A stretch of DNA of 64,000 nt from Dehalococcoidia bacterium (GCA_030615625.1 JAUWYX010000001.1:62001-126000); one strand, 5' to 3'. Positions 31,869-41,046 are shown, numbered from the stretch's first letter. Made by a program: numbers and translations. The notes: generated by a model from the sequence alone, not told the origin.

Positions 31869-32708
31869 ATGAGTTCCATAATAACCCTGACTACCGATTT
31901 TGGCTATGATGATGCTTACGTTGCTGCTGTGAAAGGCGCTATCTTAAGCACTAACCCTGAAGCTAATATTATAGATATCAGCCATTCTATCGAGCCGCAG
32001 AATATCCTTCAGGCTGCTTTCATACTTGGTACTGCTTATCGCTACTTCCCTAAGCAAACAATTCATGTGGCTATTGTTGACCCCGGCGTAGGTAGTGAGC
32101 GCCAGGGGATAATACTGAAAACACCTTCGGCCCTCTTTGTTGCCCCCGATAATGGCATCCTCAGCTATATAATTGATGATTTATTTCTCGTTGAAAGTCG
32201 CTCGTTAACCGAACATACTCATGACCTCAAAGAGATAGTATTTAAGACAGGCCTTGAAGCTGTAGCCATTACCGACCCTCGCTTCTGGCGACATCCAGTC
32301 AGCCCTGTCTTCCATGGAAGAGATGTTTTTGCCCCCGTGGCTGCCGGCCTCTCTCTGGGCATTTCCCTTTATGAATTCGGGGAGAAAGTTAACTCCCTGC
32401 ATGTCCTCCCCATACCCAAGCCGTCCCTCGATCCAGAGGGTAATTTAGTTGGCCGAGTCTTACATGTTGACCGCTTTGGCAACTTGATTACAAATATTAA
32501 AAGCAATGATTTACCTGGAAAGGATGTCGTGGTTGAGGTGGCTGGGCACCGTATTCAAGGTATCAGCAGTTACTACGCGCAAAATGAAGGGGTAATGGCT
32601 ATCGTGGGCAGCAGCGGTTATCTCGAAGTATCGCTAAGAGACGGAAGCGCTTGCGATTTCTTGGGCACGGTGGTGGGAGACGAAATAAAGGTGATTTCAG
32701 CTGTATAG
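31869..32708 (+). CDS. SAM hydrolase / SAM hydroxide adenosyltransferase (DUF62), 279 aa
   Basis: The family splits S-adenosylmethionine into adenosine and methionine using hydroxide; halogenating relatives are SalL and fluorinase. The signature ITLTTDFGYDDAYVAAVKGAI opens the protein, followed by IDISHSIEPQN, VAIVDPGVGSERQGI and FVAPDNGILSYI. The C-terminal beta domain contains HVDRFGNLITNI. The length is usual for the family. It starts 9 bases after secG. The physiological purpose of the reaction is uncertain. Confidence 0.92.
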   Translation: MSSIITLTTDFGYDDAYVAAVKGAILSTNPEANIIDISHSIEPQNILQAAFILGTAYRYFPKQTIHVAIVDPGVGSERQGIILKTPSALFVAPDNGILSYIIDDLFLVESRSLTEHTHDLKEIVFKTGLEAVAITDPRFWRHPVSPVFHGRDVFAPVAAGLSLGISLYEFGEKVNSLHVLPIPKPSLDPEGNLVGRVLHVDRFGNLITNIKSNDLPGKDVVVEVAGHRIQGISSYYAQNEGVMAIVGSSGYLEVSLRDGSACDFLGTVVGDEIKVISAV

Positions 32709-32784
32709 TGAGGAGATATAGTGATAATATATATGACGCCCTGGATACAGGCTTGAACGAAAGAGGCTTTAAGGAGAGAAACTA

Positions 32785-33729
32785 ATGAACAAAAAAAGAT
32801 GGCTCGTAATTATTGTAATCGTAGCGGCAGCAGTGATACTGGCGATTCTACTTGACACGATGCTGGCCAATCATCGGCCAGCCATCACCAGTCTGGAAGC
32901 TGAGCCGGAGAGAGTTATCCCTTCAGGAAGCTGCCAGATTGTGTGTACTGCTTCAGACCGTGATGGCGACGAGCTAAGCTATAACTGGTCGGCTAGCGGA
33001 GGCGAAATAAATGGGGAAGGAGCTACGGTTACCTGGACCGCCCCTCGCTCTGAAGGTTCATACAATGTCACAGTCATCGTGACCGATGGCCGCGGCGGCA
33101 AGGTCATGGATCATGTAATCATCGAAGTGAAAGTCAATAGGTCGCCACAAATTACTAACCTGGTGGCCAATGCAGACTGGACCACTCTTTCCGGTAGTAT
33201 CCAGGTGACGTGTACTGCGTCGGACCGCGACGGCGACGAGGTTAACTATGAATGGTCAGCCGACGAAGGCGATATTTCTGGCACGGGTGCAGTTGTAAAC
33301 TGGACCGCTCCCGCAGAGGTTGGCACATACTACATCACAGTCGTGGTTAGCGATGCTCATGGTATGGAGGGCACATGGCCATCGCTACCTCTTAGCGTGG
33401 TAACTGGTACTCCGCCCATTATTGAAGACCTGACTGTTACTGCCGAGCACAAATATTTGAGGGAAACCTCCTATGGGTACATGGTCGGAGAAACAAAAGA
33501 ATACGATATTGAGTGCAGTGTTTCAGACGCGAGCGTCGGAGTATCCTATAATTGGTCATGCGATGAGGGCGAGATTTCCGGGGGCGGCTCTATGATTACC
33601 TGGACTGCCCCAGCTATAAGGGACGCTTACTTTACAGTCACGGTAATAGTGTCTGATGTCGCTAACAATAGTGTGGGTAAGAGCGTAGTCCTAAAAGTGG
33701 TACGTTGTTCAGGATGTACTTTCGGATAA
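32785..33729 (+). CDS. Membrane-anchored Ig-like/PKD-like surface protein, 314 aa
   Basis: An N-terminal helix (WLVIIVIVAAAVILAILLDTML) anchors or exports the protein. Three repeated Ig-like modules follow, each with the pattern CTASDRDGDELSYNWSASGG, then a T-W-T-A-P turn and a V-T-V-I-V-T-D-G strand, as in PKD-type surface domains. The last module has a different opening (AEHKYLRETSYGYMVGETKE) that is repeated in the next gene. The C-terminus is RCSGCTFG. It is likely extracellular and may act in adhesion or as a scaffold; the ligand is unknown. The upstream leader is duplicated before the paralogue. Confidence 0.75.
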   Translation: MNKKRWLVIIVIVAAAVILAILLDTMLANHRPAITSLEAEPERVIPSGSCQIVCTASDRDGDELSYNWSASGGEINGEGATVTWTAPRSEGSYNVTVIVTDGRGGKVMDHVIIEVKVNRSPQITNLVANADWTTLSGSIQVTCTASDRDGDEVNYEWSADEGDISGTGAVVNWTAPAEVGTYYITVVVSDAHGMEGTWPSLPLSVVTGTPPIIEDLTVTAEHKYLRETSYGYMVGETKEYDIECSVSDASVGVSYNWSCDEGEISGGGSMITWTAPAIRDAYFTVTVIVSDVANNSVGKSVVLKVVRCSGCTFG

Positions 33730-33925
33730 AATCAGGAGATAGATAGTATTCTAGCTAAGGGCATAGTCTTCCAGGTGGCGACCTGCACACCATGGGCACT
33801 TCATACAGAAGATGCCTGAAAAGTCATGCAAACGGTAGTTTCCATCACCCTTATAAGAGTGGTAATATATTATGTGATGCTCTGGATTCAGGCTTGAACG
33901 AAGGAAGCTCCAGGGAGAGAAACTA

Positions 33926-34594
33926 ATGAATAAAAAAAGATTTCTAGCGATTATGGTAATTGTGGCGGTAGCAATGCTGCTCTTGGCCTCATCTTGCACG
34001 GACAACTATCAGCCAATTATCACCAGCCTGGAAGCTGAGGCAGACTGGACCGCTCCTTTGGATAGTCTTCAGGTGACATGCAATGCTTCAGACTATGATG
34101 GCGACGAGCTAAGCTATAACTGGTCGGCTAGCGGAGGTAATATTACTGGCACGGGGCCTGAAGTTATCTGGACTGCTCCTGAAGAAGTTGGTATGTATGA
34201 CATCACAGTTGTGGTTGATGATGGCCAGGGTAAGAACGCCACAGGATCGATAGAGCTCATCGCATCAAATGGTCCTCCGCCAATTATTGAAGGCCTGATT
34301 GTTACTGCCGAGCACAAGTATTTGAAAAAAACCACTACTGGGTACAAGGTCGCGAAAACAAAAGAATACGATATTGAGTGCATTGCTTCTTCAAACACAA
34401 GCGGCGAACTGGTTTACGAATGGTCATGCGATGGTGGCGAAATTTCCGGGGAGGGCTCTACGATTACCTGGACTGCCCCGGATACGGCCGGTGACATTAT
34501 GGTCACGGTGAAAGTGTTTGATAGCTTAGGTAATTGGGTCAGGAAGAGCATAGTTCTCGAGGTGGTGTCTTGTTCATCATGCGTGTTTGGGTGA
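33926..34594 (+). CDS. Ig-like lipoprotein, paralogue of upstream gene, 222 aa
   Basis: A signal peptide with a lipobox (MLLLASSC) indicates a lipoprotein, unlike the first copy. It then has one PKD-like module (NASDYDGDELSYNWSASGG) and the same terminal module (AEHKYLKKTTTGYKVAKTKE), ending in SCSSCVFG like the first copy's RCSGCTFG. It therefore looks like the first gene with one module removed. The upstream leader (CAGGCTTGAACGAA...GGGAGAGAAACTAATGAA) and the downstream TTCTAGCTAAGGGCATAGTC segment are both duplicated, so the whole unit was copied. Confidence 0.78.
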   Translation: MNKKRFLAIMVIVAVAMLLLASSCTDNYQPIITSLEAEADWTAPLDSLQVTCNASDYDGDELSYNWSASGGNITGTGPEVIWTAPEEVGMYDITVVVDDGQGKNATGSIELIASNGPPPIIEGLIVTAEHKYLKKTTTGYKVAKTKEYDIECIASSNTSGELVYEWSCDGGEISGEGSTITWTAPDTAGDIMVTVKVFDSLGNWVRKSIVLEVVSCSSCVFG

Positions 34595-34699
34595 TGTTAG
34601 GAGATAAATAAAGATTCTAGCTAAGGGCATAGTCTTCCAAATGGTGACCCGCACACCATGTGCCTTTCATGTGAAAAATCCCAAACAGGGGAGGCTATC

Positions 34700-35974
34700 T
34701 TGAAGTGGCATTTGTCAATTCACAACAGGTTGACCAATTTTTTGAGAAACACTTTCCAGGACCGCTTCAGGAGGTACTTGATTATATCCCTGATAATCTT
34801 AGGAATAGTCATCGGATTCACGAGTCAGGGAACGTCGAGTACCGGTGAAGGTGTTGAGGTCCATTTCTTTCATCTTCCTGGCTGTTCAAGTTGTGAGGAA
34901 CAAGAGCCATTCAATGAAAAACTAGAAAGTGAATACCCTTCAATTAACATTACTCGCCACGATGCCACTACACCTGCAGGAAGTGCCCTATTGTCTGAGG
35001 AGCTTGCAGAGCTAGGAGTAGAAGACGAGCCAGAGTTTCCCATAACAATCATAACCATCTCCGAAAATCAAGTATTTATTAGTGGTTGGGTATCTGGTGG
35101 CTGGGAATCCGAGGAAACAACGGGCAGAGCGATTGAGGAAGCTTTGCAACAATGTCTGGCAGGGAACTGCCCGCCGCCGGCAGGTGAAGAACCCGGAGAT
35201 GGAATCGTATTGCCCTTCTGGGGGGACTTTGTACCTGGTGATTATTCGCTTCCAGCTTTGGCTGTAATTCTGGGTCTTGTGGACGGCTTCAACCCCTGTG
35301 CTATGTGGGTACTTGTTTACCTTATATCCCTAATAGCGACCTTAAGAGATAGAAAAAGAATATGGCTGATTGTCGGCTCTTTTGTTTTGGCTTCAGGAGT
35401 CCTGTATTTTCTGTTCATGACAGCGTGGCTCAATGTTTTCCTATTCATCGGCTATGTCAAGTCAGTGACAATTGTGATTGGATTGGTAGCTCTGGGTGGA
35501 GGGATATTGCAAGTAAGGGAAGTGATAGAGACAAAAGGCGCCATTGTCTGTGAAGTTACAGACGAAGAATCCCGAAAAAAGACGATGACCAGAGTGCAGA
35601 AGATTGTGTCCTCCCCCATAACCTGGGGAACGATAGTGGGAATTATAGCTATGGCCTTTGCGGTAAATTCTATCGAATTCGTCTGTTCAGCGGCAATTCC
35701 GGCGGTTTTCACTCGCGTTCTATCCCTGGCTGGTCTCTCCACCTTCCAACACTATGGCTACATCCTGCTGTATGTTCTCTTTTTTATGCTTGACGACCTT
35801 ATTATCTTCGGCACAGCCGCTTTTGCTCTGACTTCACGCCTGGGAGACCGGTATGCAAAGTATTCCAGACCAGTAGGTGCCACAATACTGATAATTCTGG
35901 GAGTACTGCTCCTTGGCTGCCTTTACTCTAGTCAGTTCGAGTTTCTGAAACCCATATGTAGCATACTCTGGTAG
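34700..35974 (+). CDS. Thioredoxin/glutaredoxin-like domain fused to a CcdA/DsbD-like membrane protein, 424 aa
   Basis: After a membrane helix (YLIISLIILGIVIGF) comes a periplasmic redox domain with HFFHLPGCSSCEEQ (a C-x2-C active site) and a later cis-Pro region. A six-helix membrane part of the DsbD/CcdA type follows, with Cys in LVDGFNPCAMWVLVYL and FVCSAAIPAVFT. Such proteins pass reducing power from the cytosol to periplasmic thiols. The two preceding Ig-like proteins end in Cys-containing tails, so they are plausible clients. The ORF track starts at 34658 inside a duplicated segment, but a GGGGAGG site favours TTG at 34700. Confidence 0.82.
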   Translation: MKWHLSIHNRLTNFLRNTFQDRFRRYLIISLIILGIVIGFTSQGTSSTGEGVEVHFFHLPGCSSCEEQEPFNEKLESEYPSINITRHDATTPAGSALLSEELAELGVEDEPEFPITIITISENQVFISGWVSGGWESEETTGRAIEEALQQCLAGNCPPPAGEEPGDGIVLPFWGDFVPGDYSLPALAVILGLVDGFNPCAMWVLVYLISLIATLRDRKRIWLIVGSFVLASGVLYFLFMTAWLNVFLFIGYVKSVTIVIGLVALGGGILQVREVIETKGAIVCEVTDEESRKKTMTRVQKIVSSPITWGTIVGIIAMAFAVNSIEFVCSAAIPAVFTRVLSLAGLSTFQHYGYILLYVLFFMLDDLIIFGTAAFALTSRLGDRYAKYSRPVGATILIILGVLLLGCLYSSQFEFLKPICSILW

Positions 35975-36020
35975 TCCAGTAAGTGCGGCGATGCCGCCGA
36001 TTTTTGGTGCCTTTTAGGGC

Positions 36021-36854
36021 TCAAAGCCCTGTGCCCGGTTTAAATACGCCAATCATCTTTAAGCCCGCGTAGACCATAAAAGCAATAAAGATATACCTTA
36101 GTGGTTTGGCCGGCAGAGCATGTGCTGCCCGGGCTCCAAGCTGGGCCAAGGGTATGCTAGTAGCTGCCAGGCATAGCCATATTGGCAAATTTATATAGCC
36201 TAGGGAATAAGGGAGGAGTTCGGGCACTCCCAGCCCATTTACGATATAGCCGACAATACCACCAAGGCTGGCGAATATTATTGAAGCCACCGATGTTCCT
36301 ATAGCAATATGCATGGGAAAATTTAATACCAACACCAGCATGGGGACTATCAGTGCCCCACCACCAAGCCCGGTCAACCCGCTGACCATGCCTATAGGGA
36401 AACCGCAAGCCGCGACAAGACCGCGATTTTCACGTAGCTCCTCAGCCCCCCTTCTCAACCTTGGAATTATCCCCAAGCCCATCCATAAAGCAATAGCCAG
36501 AACCAGTCCCCCAAAGCCTTTCTCCAGTATCTCGCCAGGGAGATGAGCAGCCAGAGTAGCTCCAACTACGCCCCCAACCAAAGCGCATGGGCCTAAAACC
36601 AAGGCGGTTTTCCAGTGAACTGCCTGCTTCTTATTATGTCTCCAGGTACCACTTATCGCTGTGGGCAGAATCACCAGCAAACTTGTCCCGAAGGCTATTA
36701 GCGGAGCAATATCAGGGGAGATGCCCATAGCCAGAATAAGCCAGTAGCTGGCCGGGACCATGATGAGCCCACCACCCACTCCCAGCAGTGCGCTGGCAAA
36801 ACCAGCACCCGCCCCTGTAGCCAGCAGTATGCCGATATGAGTCGCTGTCAGCAT
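36021..36854 (-). CDS. TauE/SafE-family membrane transporter, 277 aa
   Basis: About eight membrane helices with the family's Gly-rich start (ILLATGAGAGFASALLGVGGGLIMVP) and the second-half repeat (GMVSGLTGLGGGALIVPMLVLVL). Members are sulfite, sulfonate or other small-anion permeases, but the substrate cannot be told from sequence. The ORF track extends to 37034, yet the first 60 residues are unlike the family, and an AAAGGACAG site sits before the ATG at 36854. That start overlaps the end of the trmO gene by 7 bases, so the two are co-transcribed. Confidence 0.88.
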   Translation of the reverse strand: MLTATHIGILLATGAGAGFASALLGVGGGLIMVPASYWLILAMGISPDIAPLIAFGTSLLVILPTAISGTWRHNKKQAVHWKTALVLGPCALVGGVVGATLAAHLPGEILEKGFGGLVLAIALWMGLGIIPRLRRGAEELRENRGLVAACGFPIGMVSGLTGLGGGALIVPMLVLVLNFPMHIAIGTSVASIIFASLGGIVGYIVNGLGVPELLPYSLGYINLPIWLCLAATSIPLAQLGARAAHALPAKPLRYIFIAFMVYAGLKMIGVFKPGTGL

Positions 36855-37312
36855 CTGTCCTTTCCCAGCTTGCCTTCGAGCCAGCCAAGTTTGACAACCG
36901 GCCTTTCGTCTATTGAAGGAATACATGGCTTGATGTCTAAAAGGGGGGTGCCGTCTATGGCGTCCAGTCCTTTCACCCTGAGGATATTCTTTTCCCTGGC
37001 TACCAGCTCCACGACAGTCAACCCCAGGGGACAAGGTCTATGTGGTGATCTGGTAGCGAAGAGACCATGTAAAATATCGTCCCAGGGTGTCTTAACCAAC
37101 AGATGGTATCCCTGAGATTTATGAAACCAATAAATAACGATAATATGAGAAAATCCCTCAATGTCTTTTAAGCCCTCCTCGAATTCCTTAAATACCTCTA
37201 TCTGAGAAATCTCCTCGCTTTTATAGCCCTGATAAGGGACTGCTCCCGTATTCTTGTAAGGAGAATGAATTATCCCGATGGGGTTCAATTCCAGGCTACG
37301 CCTTTTCCTCAT
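36848..37312 (-). CDS. trmO: TrmO (TsaA-like) tRNA t6A37 methyltransferase, 154 aa
   Basis: TrmO makes m6t6A at position 37 next to the anticodon. Diagnostic blocks are NPIGIIHSPYKNTGAVPYQG and LFATRSPHRPCPLGLTVVEL, where most family members have RPNPIG, plus GLDAIDGTPLLDIKPCIP. The size is typical of the single-domain form. It overlaps the transporter downstream by 7 bases. An orthologous role is likely but the substrate in this organism is inferred. Confidence 0.85.
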   Translation of the reverse strand: MRKRRSLELNPIGIIHSPYKNTGAVPYQGYKSEEISQIEVFKEFEEGLKDIEGFSHIIVIYWFHKSQGYHLLVKTPWDDILHGLFATRSPHRPCPLGLTVVELVAREKNILRVKGLDAIDGTPLLDIKPCIPSIDERPVVKLGWLEGKLGKDRC

Positions 37313-37356
37313 CCCTCAAGCCTTACTAACTAAGCTATCAATGCTTACTTCAAATT

Positions 37357-37818
37357 CTAACGACCCTTATAGGCCTTTTTCCATGGTTCTTTCTTAAAAG
37401 CCAGGTAGTCCTTGATTGCTTCTTTAAGCGCATTGGCCGCCAGGAGGGCACTGTGGAGATTATTCTCAGGTAGTCCCCCTAAGGCATCCAATATATCGTC
37501 TTGGGTAATCTTCTGAGCCTCCAAAACGCTCTTCTCTTTAGCCAGTTCGGTGACCATGCTACCCGAGGCAATAGTGGGGCCACAGCCATCTGTCCAGAAA
37601 GAAGCATTTATAACCCTGCCATCTCTCACCTTAAGGTATATTTCCATAATATCCCCACAGGGACCAATTATCCTGCCAAATCCATCGGGGGTGGGAATTT
37701 CACCCAGATTTCTGGGGTTCAGAAAATGGTCAATCGTTTTCTCTGAGTAGATCTCTTTCATATCATCCATGACGGCTTGCTCCAGTTCTTTGAAAGGGTC
37801 ATCAAATTCCTCTGCCAT
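37357..37818 (-). CDS. IscU/NifU-N-type Fe-S scaffold with one Cys missing, 153 aa
   Basis: IscU-type scaffolds assemble Fe-S clusters on three conserved Cys. Here GPCGDIME and TDGCGPTIAS keep two of them. The third block, normally IHCS..A, reads LHSALLAANALKEAI, with Ser where the ligand Cys should be. The rest of the fold (MKEIYSEKTIDHFLNPRNLG, VTELAKEKSVLEAQKIT) is normal. The protein may therefore use a different third ligand or act as a transfer protein. It lies 60 bases downstream of the Mrp ATPase, itself an Fe-S carrier family. Confidence 0.85.
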   Translation of the reverse strand: MAEEFDDPFKELEQAVMDDMKEIYSEKTIDHFLNPRNLGEIPTPDGFGRIIGPCGDIMEIYLKVRDGRVINASFWTDGCGPTIASGSMVTELAKEKSVLEAQKITQDDILDALGGLPENNLHSALLAANALKEAIKDYLAFKKEPWKKAYKGR

Positions 37819-37878
37819 TTTCTCTACTCCTCTAAAAAAGATTTCACAGGCTAGGCCCGCTTGCCTGACTGCGTATAG

Positions 37879-38892
37879 CTACTCTTCACTCTTCCCGTTT
37901 AGAGCTGCAACCACATTGACAAAAAGTTCAGACACAGCATCTGAGCTATATCTCTCAATTTCTCCTTCGTCACACAACTTGGCTAACTCCGGGTCAATGG
38001 GCAACCTCCCTAAAAGAGGAGCTCTGGAAGCCTTAGCCATTTCCTCCCCCTTGCTCCTACCGAAAACCTCCAGCTTCTTACCTGTCTCAGGCAGTACGAG
38101 ATAGCTCATGTTCTCCACTACTCCCAAAACTCGAACATTCATCTTTTGTGCCATTTTCACTGCTTTTTTGACTATCATCTCAGTCAACTCCTGGGGCGTA
38201 AAAACAGCGATTACCCCTGAGATGGGTATTGCCTGCAGCACCGTCAATGGGGCATCTCCAGTGCCCGGGGGCAGGTCTATTATGAGATAGTCCAGCTTGC
38301 CCCAAAGAACCTCCTCCCAGAATTGTGTGATAGCCTTAGACATGAGGGGACCTCTCCAGATAACCACTTCATCTTCACTGGGCAAAAGCAGGTTCATGGA
38401 CATAATTTCGATTCCAGACCTCGATAATATGGGCAAAATACCTGTCTCGCTACCGCTGGGGCGAGCATTTAAACCAAACATCCTAGGGATACTGGGGCCA
38501 GTGATATCAGCGTCTAGTATGCCCACGTCCTTTCCTTCCCGAGCAAAAGAAGTAGCTAATAAACCAGCTACCAGAGATTTGCCGACTCCCCCTTTACCAC
38601 TCATGACTGCTATTATTTTCTCAATCTGATTAAGTTCTTTGGGCCTGGCTTCGACAAGGTCAACAGTTACTTCCTCCACCCCGGAAACCTCGCTAACCGC
38701 TGCCGCTGCTTTGTCCTTCAGCCAACTATGATATTGGTCAGGGACAGCAGTCGAAGCTAAACTTATTTTCGCCTTGCCATCCTTAACTCCCGTGCTTCGA
38801 ACCAGGTTCATCTGTACCAAGCTACGCATTGTCCCGGGAACAAGCACTTTATTCAGTGCTTCTTCCAATTTTGCCTCGATTTGATTCACCAA
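37879..38892 (-). CDS. Mrp/ApbC-type P-loop Fe-S carrier ATPase, 337 aa
   Basis: An N-terminal DUF59-like domain (EEALNKVLVPGTMRSLVQM) is followed by the deviant Walker A VMSGKGGVGKSLVAGLLA, then DADITGPSIPRMFGL, and a DLPPGTGDAPLTV block typical of Mrp/Nbp35 proteins. The usual C-x2-C near the C-terminus is not visible, only isolated positions such as LAKLCDEGEI. Neighbouring it is the IscU-like scaffold, so the two likely cooperate in Fe-S assembly. Start ATG has AGGAGGTGATTTG upstream. Confidence 0.92.
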   Translation of the reverse strand: MVNQIEAKLEEALNKVLVPGTMRSLVQMNLVRSTGVKDGKAKISLASTAVPDQYHSWLKDKAAAAVSEVSGVEEVTVDLVEARPKELNQIEKIIAVMSGKGGVGKSLVAGLLATSFAREGKDVGILDADITGPSIPRMFGLNARPSGSETGILPILSRSGIEIMSMNLLLPSEDEVVIWRGPLMSKAITQFWEEVLWGKLDYLIIDLPPGTGDAPLTVLQAIPISGVIAVFTPQELTEMIVKKAVKMAQKMNVRVLGVVENMSYLVLPETGKKLEVFGRSKGEEMAKASRAPLLGRLPIDPELAKLCDEGEIERYSSDAVSELFVNVVAALNGKSEE

Positions 38893-39065
38893 ATCACCTC
38901 CTGCTGGTAATCTGTTTAATTCACCGGCGGCTTATTTTCCGCAGTGACACTTCCACTCCTCCGACCCCTTCACTTTGACCAAAAAACTGCTGATAGCGGG
39001 GAGGCATAACTGAGGATATGTCAAGTTAAGAGCTGGCATAGGTATTGTTAACGAAGGTCTCCCAC

Positions 39066-39683
39066 TTACCTCTGTTTTCTATGTTGCTCTCCTTTCCTTA
39101 ACAAAGAATATATTTCCTCTACCTGCTTCTTTGTCTCTTCAAGCGGGCCATCATTGTTAATGACAAAATCGGCAGATTTAAGCTTTTCCTCAAGAGGAAG
39201 TTGGGACTTTATCCTGTTTTGGGCATCCTCCCGACTCATCCCTTTTTCCTCTAATCGTCTTAATTGAGTTTGTTCACTGGCAGAAACAACAATTATTTTA
39301 TCCACAAACATAGGGCGAACGACTTCAAACAGTAACGGAATGTCCTTGATAATTAGAGCATTGAGGTCAAGGCTTTTGATCTCATTTGTAATTCTTTCGT
39401 CTTCCTTAAACACCTCGGGATGAACTATCTGATTTAGCCTTGTCACCTTTTCTTTGTCGGAAAATACTATCTCAGCCAGCTTCTGCCGATTTATGGTCAG
39501 GTCTTCATTTAAGAAATCCTTCCCAAAATACTCTACTATTTCTTTCCAAGCCCTTAAGTGAGGACGGGTTACCTCCCGAGCTAGCTCATCCCAATCAATT
39601 ATATAAGCCCCCAGTTCTCTAAAAAAATTGGTTACCGTGCTTTTGCCCGTGCCCACACTTCCTGTCAGACCAACAATAATCAT
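39066..39683 (-). CDS. coaE: Dephospho-CoA kinase, 205 aa
   Basis: CoaE phosphorylates dephospho-CoA in the last step of coenzyme A synthesis. Walker A is GLTGSVGTGKSTVTNFF, followed by GAYIIDWDELAREV, LNQIVHPEVF and the lid region (RRLEEKGMSREDAQNRIKSQ). The C-terminus DFVINNDGPLEETKKQV is also family-typical. It lies on the same strand as ispD-ispF with a gap of about 210 bases, in which I see only short non-coding sequence. CoaD, the preceding enzyme, is encoded at 45980. Confidence 0.94.
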   Translation of the reverse strand: MIIVGLTGSVGTGKSTVTNFFRELGAYIIDWDELAREVTRPHLRAWKEIVEYFGKDFLNEDLTINRQKLAEIVFSDKEKVTRLNQIVHPEVFKEDERITNEIKSLDLNALIIKDIPLLFEVVRPMFVDKIIVVSASEQTQLRRLEEKGMSREDAQNRIKSQLPLEEKLKSADFVINNDGPLEETKKQVEEIYSLLRKGEQHRKQR

Positions 39684-39892
39684 TTGTTCCCTATTTTTGC
39701 CTCCTTAATCACATCCTCAGGGTTCAAATTGCTATCGGTGGAAAATACTTTCGTTTTGTCTCCTTTTTATCGTTTGCCTTAATGGTCAACATGTATTATC
39801 GCCTGTTGCTAACTCGCCTTTTATATAATCCAGAACAGCCTTCTCGGAGTCATCACCAAGCACGCCAACAGCGACTTCAATTCTCTAGCTCT

Positions 39893-40375
39893 TTACTTTT
39901 GGATTAAAGCCACAGCCTGGGCAGACATTCCCTCTCCCCTGCCGATGAAGCCCAAACCGTTGGTGGTGGTGGCTTTGATCGTCACCTGTGTTGAATCTAC
40001 ACCTAAGGCCTGACCTATGCGTTTTCGCATCTCGGGGATGAAGGGTGAAAGCTGGGGGCTTTGAGCTATGATAGTAACATCAATGTTGACTACTTTAAAT
40101 CCTTTGGCTTTAAGTAGTTCACCGGTTTTGCTTAACAAAACCAAGCTTGAAATATCTTTATATTCCGGTTCCTGAGAAGGGAATAAGGTGCCAATGTCGC
40201 CCAGATCAGCAGCGCCACATAAAGCATCTATTATGGCGTGTGTTGCCACGTCAGCGTCACTCCAACCTGACAAGCCTTTGTCATAAGGGATATCAACGCC
40301 TCCCAAAATTAGCCTTCGCCCCGAAACCAGGGGATGGCTATCACAGCCAATGCCGACCCTTAATTCCTTTTCCAT
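39893..40375 (-). CDS. ispF: 2-C-methyl-D-erythritol 2,4-cyclodiphosphate synthase, 160 aa
   Basis: IspF forms MEcPP in the non-mevalonate isoprenoid pathway. The metal-binding GIGCDSHPL, the LGGVDIPYDKGLSGWSDADVATHAIIDAL block and the C-terminal IKATTTNGLGFIGRGEGMSAQAVALI are all present. It overlaps the upstream ispD by 16 bases, so the two are translated from one message. Confidence 0.96.
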   Translation of the reverse strand: MEKELRVGIGCDSHPLVSGRRLILGGVDIPYDKGLSGWSDADVATHAIIDALCGAADLGDIGTLFPSQEPEYKDISSLVLLSKTGELLKAKGFKVVNIDVTIIAQSPQLSPFIPEMRKRIGQALGVDSTQVTIKATTTNGLGFIGRGEGMSAQAVALIQK

Positions 40376-41046
40376 TCTCCTGCGATGATTCTTGCCAACG
40401 CCAAATCTTCAGTTGTGGTCACCTTTATATTTTTATAATCGCCCATATAAAGCTGCACCTTGTGTCCCAAGCGTTCCACAGCAGTGGCATCATCGGTAAC
40501 CTCTGCTGCGAGGTTCTCATAAGCCTTGGTTATCATATCAAAGCTGAATATCTGGGGGGTTTGTGCTGCCCATAACTTGTCGCGCTGAAGCGTTTCCTCA
40601 ATCAATCTCTCATCAGCAGCAAGCTTAATAGTGTCTTTAACCGGCACTGCAGCTACAACAGCCTCAATCTCCCCAATTATCTTCAGGCCATCCTCAATCA
40701 AATCTGGAGTCAAGAAAGGCCGAGCTCCATCATGAATCATGACTAAATCACAATCCCTTATTTGTCTTAGTCCTTCCCTCACCGAATCCTGTCGCCGTGC
40801 GCCACCTGGGCATAAAGTAACTTTGGACCAGCCCCTCTCTTTTTTCAATTTCTGCCCCCGAGCCAAATCCTCAGCGTTCAATACCAGGACTATCCGCTGA
40901 ACCAAGCTGTATCTCTGACAAGTATCCACGGACCAAGCCAGCAAAGGTTTTCCCCCTAGAGGAACAAAGAGCTTGTTTATACCCTCCATCCGCTGGCTAG
41001 TTCCGGCAGCGACTATAACCGCGCCTAACTTACTACCTTTATTCAT
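40360..41046 (-). CDS. ispD: 2-C-methyl-D-erythritol 4-phosphate cytidylyltransferase, 228 aa
   Basis: IspD activates MEP with CTP. The Gly-rich nucleotide-binding start is GAVIVAAGTSQRM followed by KLFVPLGGKPLLAWSVD; CPGGARRQDSVREGL and VMIHDGARPFLT are the other signatures. The ORF track starts at a TTG at 41064, but the ATG at 41046 (MNKGSKLG) better fits the family and has GAGAAG nearby, so that start is chosen with moderate certainty. It overlaps ispF downstream. Confidence 0.93.
   Translation of the reverse strand: MNKGSKLGAVIVAAGTSQRMEGINKLFVPLGGKPLLAWSVDTCQRYSLVQRIVLVLNAEDLARGQKLKKERGWSKVTLCPGGARRQDSVREGLRQIRDCDLVMIHDGARPFLTPDLIEDGLKIIGEIEAVVAAVPVKDTIKLAADERLIEETLQRDKLWAAQTPQIFSFDMITKAYENLAAEVTDDATAVERLGHKVQLYMGDYKNIKVTTTEDLALARIIAGEWKRN

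Noticed and set aside
36855-37034. N-terminal extension of the TauE/SafE ORF
   Set aside because: It lies within the trmO gene in another frame, is unlike the family, and a better start exists at 36854.
39700-39892. Possible remnant reading IEVAVGVLGDDSEKAVLDYI between ispF and coaE
   Set aside because: The frame is short with no valid start, a stop just upstream and no family match. It may be a gene relic but cannot be supported.
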